From Ewingella allii (GTDB taxonomy: Bacteria > Pseudomonadota > Gammaproteobacteria > Enterobacterales > Enterobacteriaceae): a stretch of 64,000 nt of DNA. Positions 1 to 7,643 of this stretch are shown here, piece after piece. Within the stretch, counting starts at the first letter, position 1; every line of letters starts with the position of its first letter. The notes under the pieces are model-generated. The model was not told where the DNA came from. It worked only from the letters and a program-made list of their open reading frames with translations, and made no database searches. Where the stretch lies: positions 124,001-188,000 of the forward strand of contig NZ_JAWUDN010000010.1 in the NCBI RefSeq assembly GCF_044430645.1, in the 5' to 3' direction. The translations under genes were made by a program, and so were the position numbers.

Positions 1-144
1 ACTCTGCTGTGCCCTGACGGCTTCTTTCAACGCTTTATCAAAAGTCGCGGATAAATTAATGCCCAACGCTTTGGCTTGCTCCAGCAGCTCAGCGTTTAAC
101 GTGACGTTGGTTCTTCGCTTCGCCGTGGACGAATTAACTGGCAT
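1..144 (-). CDS. ccdA: CcdA-family antitoxin, N-terminal part (runs off the window)
   Basis: The 48 visible codons begin MPVNSSTAKRRTNVTLNAEL, a basic N-terminus followed by a ribbon-helix-helix-like start, as in CcdA antitoxins. CcdA family members bind and neutralise the gyrase poison CcdB and repress their own operon as DNA-binding dimers. The 3' end and any ccdB partner lie outside the window, so an intact toxin-antitoxin pair cannot be confirmed. The ATG at 144 has AAGGAG six bases upstream. A second in-frame ATG at 213 has an even better Shine-Dalgarno (AAGGAGG) and would add 23 residues with no intervening stop. The shorter start is chosen because the family normally begins close to the TAKRR motif. 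Confidence 0.8.
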   Translation of the reverse strand, partial: MPVNSSTAKRRTNVTLNAELLEQAKALGINLSATFDKALKEAVRAQQS

Positions 145-260
145 TACACACTCCTTGTACGCATCAACAATGCGCACAATATTTACACACTTCAGGCGCT
201 CATGCCAATACATCTTAACCTCCTTATTTCGCGGTGTTCTGAGTCCTATTCCCTGCGCCC

Positions 261-288
261 AATAAAAAACGGCCCTTTCAGGCCGTTT
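261..288 (-). terminator. Intrinsic terminator of the EF-G paralogue
   Basis: Read leftward, the stem AACGGCC / GGCCGTT is followed by a run of T. It lies about 25 bases past the stop codon of the EF-G gene and separates it from the ccdA promoter region. Confidence 0.8.
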
Positions 289-310
289 CGTTTTACTCCA
301 TTCTTACTGA

Positions 311-2413
311 TTAGCCACGCGCGGCGATGATACTTTCTGCGACGTTGCGCGGTGCCTCGGCGTAATGGTTGAACTCCATGGTGTAAGTTGCACGGCCTTG
401 CGACATAGATCGCAGCGTGGTCGAGTAACCAAACATCTCGGAGAGCGGCACTTCGGCTTTAATAATTTTACCGCCGCCGCCCGCAATCTCTTCCATCCCC
501 TGCACCGTACCGCGACGAGAAGACAAATCGCCCATCACGCTACCGGCGTAGTCTTCCGGCGTTTCCACTTCAACGCGCATCATCGGCTCGAGGATCACCG
601 GGCTGGCCTGACGCGCCGCCTCTTTGAAACCAAAGATAGCCGCCATCTTGAAGGCCATTTCCGAGGAATCCACCTCGTGGGAGGAACCGAAGGTCAGGGT
701 CACTTTGACATCAACCACCGGGTATCCCGCCAAAATGCCGTTGTTCAGCGCTTCTACTACGCCTTTTTCCACCGCCGGAATAAATTCACGCGGCACCACC
801 CCACCTTTGGTGGCATCAACAAAGGCAAAACCTTTGCCCGCTTCCTGCGGCTCGAGGGTGAATACCACGTGGCCGTACTGGCCTTTACCGCCGGACTGGC
901 GCACAAATTTGCCGTCAACGTCAGTCACCGTTTTACGCACGGTTTCACGATAAGTCACCTGCGGCTTACCGATATTGGCTTCGACGCCAAACTCGCGTTT
1001 CATACGGTCAACGATGATCTCCAGATGCAACTCGCCCATGCCGGAAATGATCGTCTGCCCGGACTCTTCGTCAGTGCGGATACGGAACGACGGGTCCTCC
1101 GACGCCAACCGTGACAGCGCAATGCCCATTTTCTCCTGATCGGCCTTGGTTTTCGGCTCGATGGCCTGTGAAATCACCGGCTCAGGGAACTCCATGCGCA
1201 CCAGAGTGATAATGTCAGATGGGTCGCACAGGGTTTCCCCGGTGGTTACATCTTTCAGGCCGACGCAGGCCGCAATATCGCCCGCGCGGATCTCATCAAT
1301 CTCAATACGATCGTTAGCATGCATCTGCACAATACGGCCGATTCGCTCTTTCTTGCCGCGCACCGGGTTGTAGACGCTATCGCCTTTCTTCAGCACGCCG
1401 GAATAGACGCGCACGAAGGTCAATTGCCCCACATAGGGGTCGGTCATCAGTTTGAACGCCAGCGCCGAGAACTTTTCGTTGTCGTCAGAATGGCGGAACA
1501 CTTCCTGATCCTTCTCGTCAGTACCCGCGACCGGCGGGATGTCCAGCGGAGAAGGCATCAGTTCGACCACTGCGTCGAGCATGCGCTGCACGCCTTTATT
1601 TTTAAAGGCGCTGCCACACAGCATCGGCTGAATCTCACCGGCAATAGTGCGAATGCGTAGACCTTGGGTGATTTCGTCTTCGGAAAGGTCGCCTTCTTCA
1701 AGGTACTTATCCATCAACGCATCATTGGCCTCGGCCGCCGCAGAGACCATTTTTTCGCGCCACTCTTCGGCCAACGCCTGCAAATCCGCAGGGATCGGCT
1801 CGTAGCGGAAGGTCATGCCCTGCGTCTCGTCATCCCACAGGATGGCGCGCATTTTGCGTAAATCGACTACGCCGACGAAGTTCTCTTCGCTACCAATAGG
1901 GATAACAATCGGCACCGGATTGGCTTTCAGCCGGTCAACCATCATCTGGCGGACGCGGAAGAAGTTAGCCCCCGGACGGTCCATTTTGTTGACGAAAGCC
2001 AGACGCGGCACTTTATATTTGTTGGCCTGACGCCATACGGTTTCCGACTGTGGCTGCACGCCGCCGACCGAGTCATAGACCATCACCGCGCCGTCGAGCA
2101 CGCGCATTGAGCGCTCAACTTCAATGGTGAAATCGACGTGCCCTGGGGTGTCGATGATATTAATGCGGTGCGAATCAAACGAGTGATCCATCCCCTGCCA
2201 GAAACAGGTCACTGCCGCAGAAGTGATGGTGATCCCGCGTTCTTGTTCTTGCGCCATCCAGTCCGTCGTCGCACCGCCATCATGCACTTCACCCAGCTTG
2301 TGATTCATGCCGGTGTAAAACAGGATGCGCTCGGTGGTGGTGGTTTTACCGGCGTCGATGTGTGCTGAGATACCAATATTGCGGTAGCGCTCAATGGGGG
2401 TTTGGCGAGCCAT
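311..2413 (-). CDS. Elongation factor G paralogue (second EF-G, stand-alone)
   Basis: This 700-residue translational GTPase is full length for EF-G, which moves tRNAs and mRNA through the ribosome and, with RRF, recycles ribosomes. The G motifs are present: AHIDAGKTT near residue 17, DTPGH near 88, NKMD near 142 and CGSAFKNKG near 266. Domains II-V follow, with the usual RGGGQYGHV-like loop (here QSGGKGQYGHV) and the RASYTMEF-like end (RATYTMEF). It is not flanked by rpsL, rpsG or tuf, so it is not the housekeeping str-operon copy. By recall it is clearly diverged from E. coli FusA, and position 114 is Asp where E. coli has a redox-sensitive Cys. AAGGAC lies upstream of the ATG. It is divergent from an ArsR-type gene. 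A role as a stress- or condition-specific EF-G is inferred. Confidence 0.93.
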   Translation of the reverse strand: MARQTPIERYRNIGISAHIDAGKTTTTERILFYTGMNHKLGEVHDGGATTDWMAQEQERGITITSAAVTCFWQGMDHSFDSHRINIIDTPGHVDFTIEVERSMRVLDGAVMVYDSVGGVQPQSETVWRQANKYKVPRLAFVNKMDRPGANFFRVRQMMVDRLKANPVPIVIPIGSEENFVGVVDLRKMRAILWDDETQGMTFRYEPIPADLQALAEEWREKMVSAAAEANDALMDKYLEEGDLSEDEITQGLRIRTIAGEIQPMLCGSAFKNKGVQRMLDAVVELMPSPLDIPPVAGTDEKDQEVFRHSDDNEKFSALAFKLMTDPYVGQLTFVRVYSGVLKKGDSVYNPVRGKKERIGRIVQMHANDRIEIDEIRAGDIAACVGLKDVTTGETLCDPSDIITLVRMEFPEPVISQAIEPKTKADQEKMGIALSRLASEDPSFRIRTDEESGQTIISGMGELHLEIIVDRMKREFGVEANIGKPQVTYRETVRKTVTDVDGKFVRQSGGKGQYGHVVFTLEPQEAGKGFAFVDATKGGVVPREFIPAVEKGVVEALNNGILAGYPVVDVKVTLTFGSSHEVDSSEMAFKMAAIFGFKEAARQASPVILEPMMRVEVETPEDYAGSVMGDLSSRRGTVQGMEEIAGGGGKIIKAEVPLSEMFGYSTTLRSMSQGRATYTMEFNHYAEAPRNVAESIIAARG

Positions 2414-2501
2414 ATAACGTCCTTACGTGATGGATGGCAAAGTTGACGCACTGCCTAGTGCAGTTTTGCGTCATTTCATTTAACGAGAGGCATAATACAA
2501 C

Positions 2502-2521
2502 TGTACGAGTATATTCGTACA
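2502..2521. promoter_or_regulatory. Palindrome between the EF-G paralogue and arsR-like gene
   Basis: A perfect inverted repeat, TGTACGA-N6-TCGTACA, is centred between the divergent starts at 2413 and 2635. Its 20-bp size suits a dimeric winged-helix repressor of the ArsR/SmtB type. Binding by the adjacent regulator is inference. Confidence 0.5.
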
Positions 2522-2634
2522 ATAAATTTATTCTATTAGTGAAATCGTTGTGATGTGTGCTTTAAAGAGTGTAGCTGTATGAGCTATATTGCGCGTCCCA
2601 CGCATATCGGCGTGAAAGAAAGAGGATCATTCCA

Positions 2635-2988
2635 ATGATAGCGAACCACCCCGAGCGCGAGCAGATTCGCTTAGAGAATGTACTGACAGCACTGGGCAAT
2701 CCGCTGCGTTTAGCCGTTGTACGCACGCTAGCCAAAGGCGGCGAACACCCTTGCGGAACCCTGTTGCAGGGCTTGTCGAAATCGACCCTAACCCACCACT
2801 GGCGCGTGCTGCGCGACAGCGGCGTTATCTGGCAGCGCCCGGACGGCCGCGCCAACTTGTTATCTTTGCGTCGCGAAGATCTCGACGCACGCTTCCCCGG
2901 TTTACTCGACTCCCTATTGAGCGCCATTGAATCCGACTCCAGCACGCTGGAAGCCACGGTGCGCCACATCTCCGAAGAACATCTTTAA
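2635..2988 (+). CDS. ArsR-family winged-helix transcriptional regulator
   Basis: This 117-residue protein has an ArsR-type helix-turn-helix: LGNPLRLAVVRTLAKGG near residues 20-36, then LSKSTLTHHWRVLRDSGVI near 47-65 and a wing around QRPDGRANLL. No CxC metal site typical of ArsR or SmtB is seen; the only Cys is in HPCGTLL. The ligand therefore cannot be named, and the protein may belong to the non-metal (YgaV-like or plain HTH_20) branch. AGAGGA precedes the ATG. The gene is divergent from the EF-G paralogue across a palindrome, which suggests autoregulation and possibly control of that gene. Its stop codon overlaps the end of the convergent lysR gene by four bases. Confidence 0.85.
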   Translation: MIANHPEREQIRLENVLTALGNPLRLAVVRTLAKGGEHPCGTLLQGLSKSTLTHHWRVLRDSGVIWQRPDGRANLLSLRREDLDARFPGLLDSLLSAIESDSSTLEATVRHISEEHL

Positions 2989-3902
2989 TTATCAATCAGC
3001 TGAGTGCGCAGCAACTCGCAGAAAGTATTGATGATTGCCGATGACCCGCTGTCTTCGCGGCGAGCCAAATAGAGTGGCGCGCTGAGCTGCGCCTGCGCCA
3101 CCAGCGGCAGAAACACCATCCCTTCTCCGCCCAGTCGGGTGATTGATTGCGGCACAATAGACACGCCAAGCCCCGCGCCCACCAGACTCAGACATGAGGT
3201 CAAACGCGGCGCTTCTTGCACTATTTGCGGGCTAAACCCGGCACGGAAACAGGCGGCTAAAATGGCGTCATACAGCCCCTGTCCCGCCGGGCGTCGGTAA
3301 AGCACAAAAGGCTCGTTCGCCAATAGCTTGAGTGAAATCGGCTCGTTGCGCGGCAGCGTTGCCAGCCGATGCCCCGCTGGGAGCGCCACCAGCATCGGCT
3401 CCTGCAACACGCGCTCCACCTTCAACTCGGGCATACCGTGAACCGGCATCCTGACGAATGCAAGGTCAATGCGCTGCGCCAGAACGCCCTGCAATAGCTC
3501 GGTGCTTCCCGCTTCCTCCAACTGGGTGCTCACCGTGGGGTAAATTTCGCGATAGCGGCGCAGCACTTCCGGCACAAAGGAGTGCAGCGCGGAAGAGCTG
3601 GTGAAGCCGACGGTGATACTTCCCTGCTTGCCCTGCGCCGCGCGCTGCATCGCCGCTTCCAGCTGGTCGGCGCGTGAAAGCAGCGCCCGCGCCTCTTGCA
3701 GCAGCACGCTTCCGGCATCGGTCGCGACCACGCCGCGCGGCTGGCGAACCAGCAGTGGAACGCCAAAATCCTGCTCCAGCCCCTGCAATAAGCGACTTAA
3801 CGGCGGCTGCTGAATAAACAGACGCTCGGCGGCGCGGGAAATACTGCCTTCTTCAACCACGGTAACAAACGCGCGGAGTTTTCGCAGATCCAGTTTTGAC
3901 AT
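2985..3902 (-). CDS. LysR-family transcriptional regulator
   Basis: This 305-residue LTTR has the N-terminal HTH in LRKLRAFVTVVEEGSISRAA...QPPLSRLLQGLEQDFGVPLLVR and a periplasmic-binding-protein-like effector domain from about residue 90. The start at 3902 (MSKLDLRKLRAF) fits the family. The open frame extends 15 codons further to 3947, but LTTRs usually begin just before the HTH. It is divergent from the split chromate transporter genes with about 110 bp between the starts, a classic LTTR-target arrangement. It probably controls the chrA pair; the ligand is unknown. Confidence 0.85.
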   Translation of the reverse strand: MSKLDLRKLRAFVTVVEEGSISRAAERLFIQQPPLSRLLQGLEQDFGVPLLVRQPRGVVATDAGSVLLQEARALLSRADQLEAAMQRAAQGKQGSITVGFTSSSALHSFVPEVLRRYREIYPTVSTQLEEAGSTELLQGVLAQRIDLAFVRMPVHGMPELKVERVLQEPMLVALPAGHRLATLPRNEPISLKLLANEPFVLYRRPAGQGLYDAILAACFRAGFSPQIVQEAPRLTSCLSLVGAGLGVSIVPQSITRLGGEGMVFLPLVAQAQLSAPLYLARREDSGSSAIINTFCELLRTQLIDN

Positions 3903-4014
3903 ACCTTTTAGGTATCCTTTGTGGTCATTAAATGCATTAGACATCATGACACGCCGCCGAGCATTATGGCAAAAAAACCAGAGCGTAAAGCACGCTGTTC
4001 AGGGAATTGCCATT

Positions 4015-4593
4015 ATGACTCAACACTCTTTAGAGACCCGTTCTCACCACCAAGCCGAGCTGCACACACCCGACTGTCGGCAACTATTTATGGGGTTTTT
4101 CATTCTCGGGCTGACCGGATTTGGCGGCGTGCTGCCAATGGCGAGACACATGCTGGTCGAGAAGCGCCGTTGGCTGAGCGCCGAGCAATTCACCGAGCTG
4201 TTAGGGCTGTGCCAGTTCCTGCCCGGCGGCAACATTATTAATTTGTCAGTCGCGCTGGGGATGGAGTTTCGCGGACTGCGCGGCGCGCTGTCGGCCCTGA
4301 TGGGGCTGATATTGGCGCCCACTATCTGCGTGGTGCTGCTCGGGCTGGTGTATGCCCGCTATCAAAACGACGTGGTGATCGAGCATCTGTTTGCCGGACT
4401 GGCGGCCGCGGCGGGTGGCCTGCTGCTCTCCACCGGCATCAAGATGCTGGCGCCGCTGTGGGGCAAATGGTTGCAGCTGGTCGTGGTGGCCGTTGGCGTT
4501 ATTGCCATTGCTGGATTCCGTATCCCGATGCTGCCCGTAATGCTAGTGCTGGCCCCTATTAGCATTTTCATCTGTGCGAGGAGCAAAGCATGA
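4015..4593 (+). CDS. Chromate transporter, N-terminal-type subunit (short-chain CHR)
   Basis: This 192-residue membrane protein of the ChrA (CHR) superfamily carries the signatures FGGVLPMARHMLVEKRRWL near residue 26 and LPGGNIINLSVALG, followed by several hydrophobic segments. Monodomain CHR proteins work as pairs, and the second half is encoded immediately downstream with a 4-bp ATGA overlap. CHR proteins export chromate as a sulfate analogue, but not every homologue confers resistance. The ATG at 4015 has AGGGAA upstream. The longer TTG-initiated frame from 3919 lacks a good ribosome site and would run into the divergent regulator's promoter. Confidence 0.85.
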   Translation: MTQHSLETRSHHQAELHTPDCRQLFMGFFILGLTGFGGVLPMARHMLVEKRRWLSAEQFTELLGLCQFLPGGNIINLSVALGMEFRGLRGALSALMGLILAPTICVVLLGLVYARYQNDVVIEHLFAGLAAAAGGLLLSTGIKMLAPLWGKWLQLVVVAVGVIAIAGFRIPMLPVMLVLAPISIFICARSKA

Positions 4594-5111
4594 GCGCGAT
4601 ACTGATTTCACTGGCTTTACTCTTTACCCAGCTTTCGGTTTTGGCCTTCGGCGGTGGCAATACCATTCTGCCGGAGATGCAGCGCGAAGTGGTGCAAGTG
4701 CATCATTGGATGAGTGCTCAGGAGTTCAGCGCCCTGTTCGCCTTGGCGCAGGCGGCCCCCGGCCCGAATATGATGATAGTGCCGCTGGTCGGCTGGCAAG
4801 TGGCTGGCTGGGCGGGCCTGCTGGTGTCGTCTCTGGCGAAGTTCGGCCCTTCTTCCATCATCACGCTTATCGTAATGGGCGGCTGGAAGCGTTACAAAGA
4901 CCGGCCATGGCGGCAAATCGTGCAGCGTGGGCTGGTGCCGGTGACTGTCGGCTTGGTAGTCTCCAGCGGCTTGTTGATAGCCAAGGCCACGGCGCCCAAT
5001 CTGAGCATGGCGGCGGTAATTGCTATCTGCACGCTGCTGGCGGTGAGCAAGCGTTTCCACCCGCTATGGGTGCTGGCGGCAGGCGCGGTGCTCGGGCTGG
5101 CGTTGGGCTGA
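4590..5111 (+). CDS. Chromate transporter, C-terminal-type subunit (short-chain CHR)
   Basis: This 173-residue partner of the preceding gene has the second CHR half's motifs: FGGGNTILPEMQREVV near residue 22 and AQAAPGPNMMIVPLVG near 56, with hydrophobic helices to the end. It starts inside the stop codon of the upstream gene (ATGA), so the two are translationally coupled and should give equal amounts for a heterodimer. The divergent lysR gene upstream is the likely regulator. Chromate efflux is the family function; substrate in this organism is inferred. Confidence 0.85.
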   Translation: MSAILISLALLFTQLSVLAFGGGNTILPEMQREVVQVHHWMSAQEFSALFALAQAAPGPNMMIVPLVGWQVAGWAGLLVSSLAKFGPSSIITLIVMGGWKRYKDRPWRQIVQRGLVPVTVGLVVSSGLLIAKATAPNLSMAAVIAICTLLAVSKRFHPLWVLAAGAVLGLALG

Positions 5112-5159
5112 CAATCCACTTATTATCGGCGTAACGCGCTGATAATAAGGACAACAGCA

Positions 5160-5603
5160 ATGAATGGCATCGTTGAAACGCATGAAGCAGAGTTTGACCG
5201 CATTATTGAGGTCTGGGAAAGCTCAGTCAGGGCCACGCACGATTTTCTGCAAGAGGCGGATATCGCCGCGATGCGCCCGCAAATCCGCCATAACTATTTG
5301 CAAGCCGTGAAACTACGGGTGTTTAAAGACGCTGACTCAGTAATTCAGGGGTTTGTCGGGGTATCAGAGGGCAATGTGGAAATGCTATTTGTGGTGCCAG
5401 AAGCCCACGGCAAAGGGATTGGTAAAGCCCTGTTGCAGTACGCCGTCAAGCAGATGAATGCCACTAAGCTGGACGTCAATGAGCAGAACCCGCAGGCGCT
5501 GGCCTTTTATAAGAAACAAGGGTTTATCGTAGTTTCGCGCTCAAGCCATGATGGTCAGGGCAACCCTTTCCCACTGTTGCATCTGGCGCTAACAACGTGC
5601 TAA
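5160..5603 (+). CDS. GNAT-family N-acetyltransferase, YjaB-like
   Basis: The 147-residue protein has the single-domain GNAT fold. The acetyl-CoA loop is in VVPEAHGKGIGKALL near residue 85, followed by LDVNEQNPQALAFYKKQGF, the usual beta5-alpha4 region. By recall the pattern ATHDFL near the N-terminus, NVNEQN-like segment and PLL-HL end match E. coli YjaB, an acetyl-CoA-binding enzyme of unsettled substrate. It sits 48 bp after the chrA pair and before a strong terminator, so it may be read from the same transcript. Confidence 0.8.
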   Translation: MNGIVETHEAEFDRIIEVWESSVRATHDFLQEADIAAMRPQIRHNYLQAVKLRVFKDADSVIQGFVGVSEGNVEMLFVVPEAHGKGIGKALLQYAVKQMNATKLDVNEQNPQALAFYKKQGFIVVSRSSHDGQGNPFPLLHLALTTC

Positions 5604-5622
5604 GGCCACAGTTTGTAACAAG

Positions 5623-5652
5623 AAACGGGCGCCGATGAGCGCCCGTTTTTAT
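5623..5652. terminator. Bidirectional terminator after the GNAT gene
   Basis: The stem AAACGGGCGC / GCGCCCGTTT is flanked by A and T runs, so it can end both the GNAT gene (+) and the Bor-like gene (-). Confidence 0.85.
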
Positions 5653-5668
5653 TTCTAGCGTCGACTCA

Positions 5669-5956
5669 TTAAGAGCAGAAGACGCGAGCATCACGCGGCG
5701 CGTAAATGCCAAACGTCAGCACGCGCAAGACCACATCAGGGAAGGTTTCCTGAACTTCAACACGCACGACTTTATCCGCACCGCCGCAGACTTTCGCCGC
5801 ATCAATGGTCTTAGTCTGGCCGATACCGTTCAGGAAGAAGTGGTGCGTAACCTCTTTTTTAGGCTCAGAAGAGATGCCCTGATCCATATTAAACGTCTGC
5901 TGTGCACAACCGGTTAGCAGCACGGCAAAAAATGCAGTAAGTAAAACTTTTTTCAT
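5669..5956 (-). CDS. Bor-family outer-membrane lipoprotein (copy 1)
   Basis: This 95-residue lipoprotein has signal MKKVLLTAFFAVLLTGC with the lipobox LTGC, then the Bor hallmarks QQTFN, THHFFLNGIGQ, KVCGGADKV and FGIYAPRDARVFC. Lambda Bor and plasmid Iss are surface lipoproteins linked to serum survival; chromosomal enteric relatives have no settled role. A paralogue of nearly the same length lies about 260 bp upstream in the same orientation, each with its own spacer and hairpin, so this is a gene duplication. Confidence 0.88.
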   Translation of the reverse strand: MKKVLLTAFFAVLLTGCAQQTFNMDQGISSEPKKEVTHHFFLNGIGQTKTIDAAKVCGGADKVVRVEVQETFPDVVLRVLTFGIYAPRDARVFCS

Positions 5957-6171
5957 TTCATTAATCCCTTAAAATTCCAACATTGTTGCAGGAGGGCAAA
6001 ATTGCCCTTCCCAGCCCTTAACTGACCTTCAGTTTCATCCATGTGAAACTTGCCAATAAGACTCTGGTGAAAATGTGAAGTTCCGGCTTTTGCCTGTAGG
6101 GATCGTGAATGAATTATGTAGCTTTTAAACTTACTGCTTCAACGCCTTTTCCTGCCTGAGTTTAGGTGTGA

Positions 6172-6195
6172 AAACGGGCGCCTGATGCGCCCGTT
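6172..6195 (-). terminator. Terminator-like hairpin after Bor copy 2
   Basis: The stem AAACGGGCG / CGCCCGTTT with a CCTGATG-type loop lies just past the stop of the upstream lipoprotein gene. It resembles the hairpin at 5623-5652 in sequence. The T run on the leftward strand is short (four T). Confidence 0.6.
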
Positions 6196-6215
6196 TAGCG
6201 AGGAAAAATTTCCTA

Positions 6216-6506
6216 TTATGCGCAATAAACGCGCGCTTCACGTGGGGTGTAGATACCAAAGGTCACGATGCTCAGCAGAACGTTAGGGAAAGTTTCCTGA
6301 ACTTCTACGCGAGAAACTTTATCTGCGCCGCCACAGACTTTCGCCGCATCAACCATTTTATGCTGACCAATACCGCTAACGAAGAAGTGATGCGTGGTCA
6401 CTTCTTTCGGCTTAGTGGCCACGCCCTGACCCAGGTTGAAAGTCTGTTGAGCACAACCAGACAGCAGCACGGCAAAAGCAGCGGTAAGTAATACTTTTTT
6501 CATCAA
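6216..6506 (-). CDS. Bor-family outer-membrane lipoprotein (copy 2)
   Basis: This 96-residue paralogue of the gene at 5669-5956 has lipobox LSGC and the same order of motifs: QQTFN, THHFFVSGIGQ, KVCGGADKV, FGIYTPREARVYC. Most differences lie in the linker after the lipid anchor (LGQGVATKPKEV versus MDQGISSEPKKEV). Two Cys in the mature part (CGG and the C-terminal YCA/FCS) are kept in both and could form a disulfide. Function is unknown beyond family membership. Confidence 0.88.
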   Translation of the reverse strand: MMKKVLLTAAFAVLLSGCAQQTFNLGQGVATKPKEVTTHHFFVSGIGQHKMVDAAKVCGGADKVSRVEVQETFPNVLLSIVTFGIYTPREARVYCA

Positions 6507-6613
6507 AAAATCCCTTATTAACCCTAAAAATTAAAATAGAACAACCAAGTACGGAATTCTTATCGGAAATTTAGGGCAAAGGTTTAGGGATATTTGAGTA
6601 ATTACTTAATTTA

Positions 6614-7270
6614 TTACAAAACACGGGCCAGCAAGAAGCCATCCCAGCCTTTACTGCCGACGGTTTGCAGCGCGGTGGCACTCAAGCGCGGCTCTTCGGC
6701 AATCAGGTCGAAGAAGCTTCTAACGCCCTGCACGCGATCGTCGTCGCTGGCGGGATTAACCACTTCGCCGTCGCGCACCACGTTGTCACCGATGATCAAT
6801 GTACCGGGCCGTGAGAGCTTGAGCGCCCATTGCAGGTAATGAGGATTATTCGGTTTGTCGGCGTCGATGAAAATCATATCGAACGGGCCTGAATCAATTA
6901 GCTTCGGTAGAGTGTCCAGCGCCGGGCCTTGGTGCAGTTTGATGCGCGATTGCAAACCCGCCAGTTCTATATTTTGCCGCGCCACCTGTGCATGGTGTTG
7001 GTCGGCCTCCAGCGTCACCACCTCCCCGCCCTCCGGCAAAGCGCGGGCCAGCCACACCGTGCTATATGCGCCCAATGTGCCGATCTCCAGAATGCGTTTT
7101 GCTCCGACCATTTGAGCAAACAGCGCCAGAAGTTTCCCCTGATTAGGTGCCACGTCGTGTGCGGGCAGCCCGGCTCGCGTATTATTTTGCAAAATCGCGT
7201 TCAGCGTATCGTCACTGCCCACCAATTTATCCACGATATAGCTATCAACTTGCTGCCATTTTTCACTCAT
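6614..7270 (-). CDS. SAM-dependent O-methyltransferase (catechol/caffeoyl-CoA OMT family 3)
   Basis: This 218-residue class I methyltransferase has the SAM-binding motif ILEIGTLGAYSTVWLA near residue 60, an acidic residue at EADQHH after the second strand, FDMIFIDADKPNN near 130 (the acidic catalytic or metal-binding stretch) and IIGDNVVRDGEV. The pattern fits family 3 O-methyltransferases, which are metal-dependent and act on catechol-like substrates. The substrate is not evident. It is a single gene; the foxA leader region starts upstream on the other strand. Confidence 0.85.
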   Translation of the reverse strand: MSEKWQQVDSYIVDKLVGSDDTLNAILQNNTRAGLPAHDVAPNQGKLLALFAQMVGAKRILEIGTLGAYSTVWLARALPEGGEVVTLEADQHHAQVARQNIELAGLQSRIKLHQGPALDTLPKLIDSGPFDMIFIDADKPNNPHYLQWALKLSRPGTLIIGDNVVRDGEVVNPASDDDRVQGVRSFFDLIAEEPRLSATALQTVGSKGWDGFLLARVL

Positions 7271-7444
7271 TAGCTTCTCCGCACATGTTGAATCATTGCC
7301 AAAAATTTACTTAACATTTTATTAACAAGCAATATTGACTTAAGCCGTAACCGAACAAAATGAGGCCAATTCCATGATAAATATGAGGATAAAAAACAAC
7401 CTCATTTTAAATTTTTATTAAAAGTTCCCTTGAAATTGAAAAAC

Positions 7445-7463
7445 AATAATGATAACAATTATC
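7445..7463 (+). promoter_or_regulatory. Fur box upstream of foxA
   Basis: The 19-mer AATAATGATAACAATTATC matches the E. coli Fur consensus at 16 of 19 positions. It lies about 180 bp before foxA, which is expected to be repressed by Fur-Fe2+. Confidence 0.8.
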
Positions 7464-7494
7464 ATTAAGTTTAGCATTCACGTAAGTTATGAAT

Positions 7495-7522
7495 AAACAC
7501 CCACTTTGAGCGGGTGTTTTTG
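7495..7522 (+). terminator. Terminator-like hairpin in the foxA leader
   Basis: The stem AACACCC / GGGTGTT is followed by five T. It stands between the Fur box and the foxA start, so it could end a short Fur-controlled transcript or act as an attenuator. No coding gene is visible upstream of it on this strand. Confidence 0.5.
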
Positions 7523-7643
7523 TTGTGGGAATAACTCCCCGCGAATGCCCAGCTTTTAGTTCACATGACGATGTCATGGGCTTTTTACACACACTTTTTT
7601 CATAACTCGATATTTCATCTCGATATCTATAGGGACTTTGAAT

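Larger units (their letters stand above)
7271..7643. other. Divergent regulatory region upstream of foxA
   Basis: This 370-bp gap holds an AT-rich stretch, the Fur-like box at 7445-7463, the terminator-like hairpin at 7495-7522, a perfect palindrome CATGAC-GAT-GTCATG at 7563-7577 and a direct repeat of TCGATAT just before foxA. No protein gene was recognised. Confidence 0.5.

Noticed and set aside
365..1114. Open frame of 249 codons opposite the EF-G paralogue
   Set aside because: It is antisense to an intact, strongly conserved gene and has no family match or ribosome site; long antisense frames are common in GC-rich genes.
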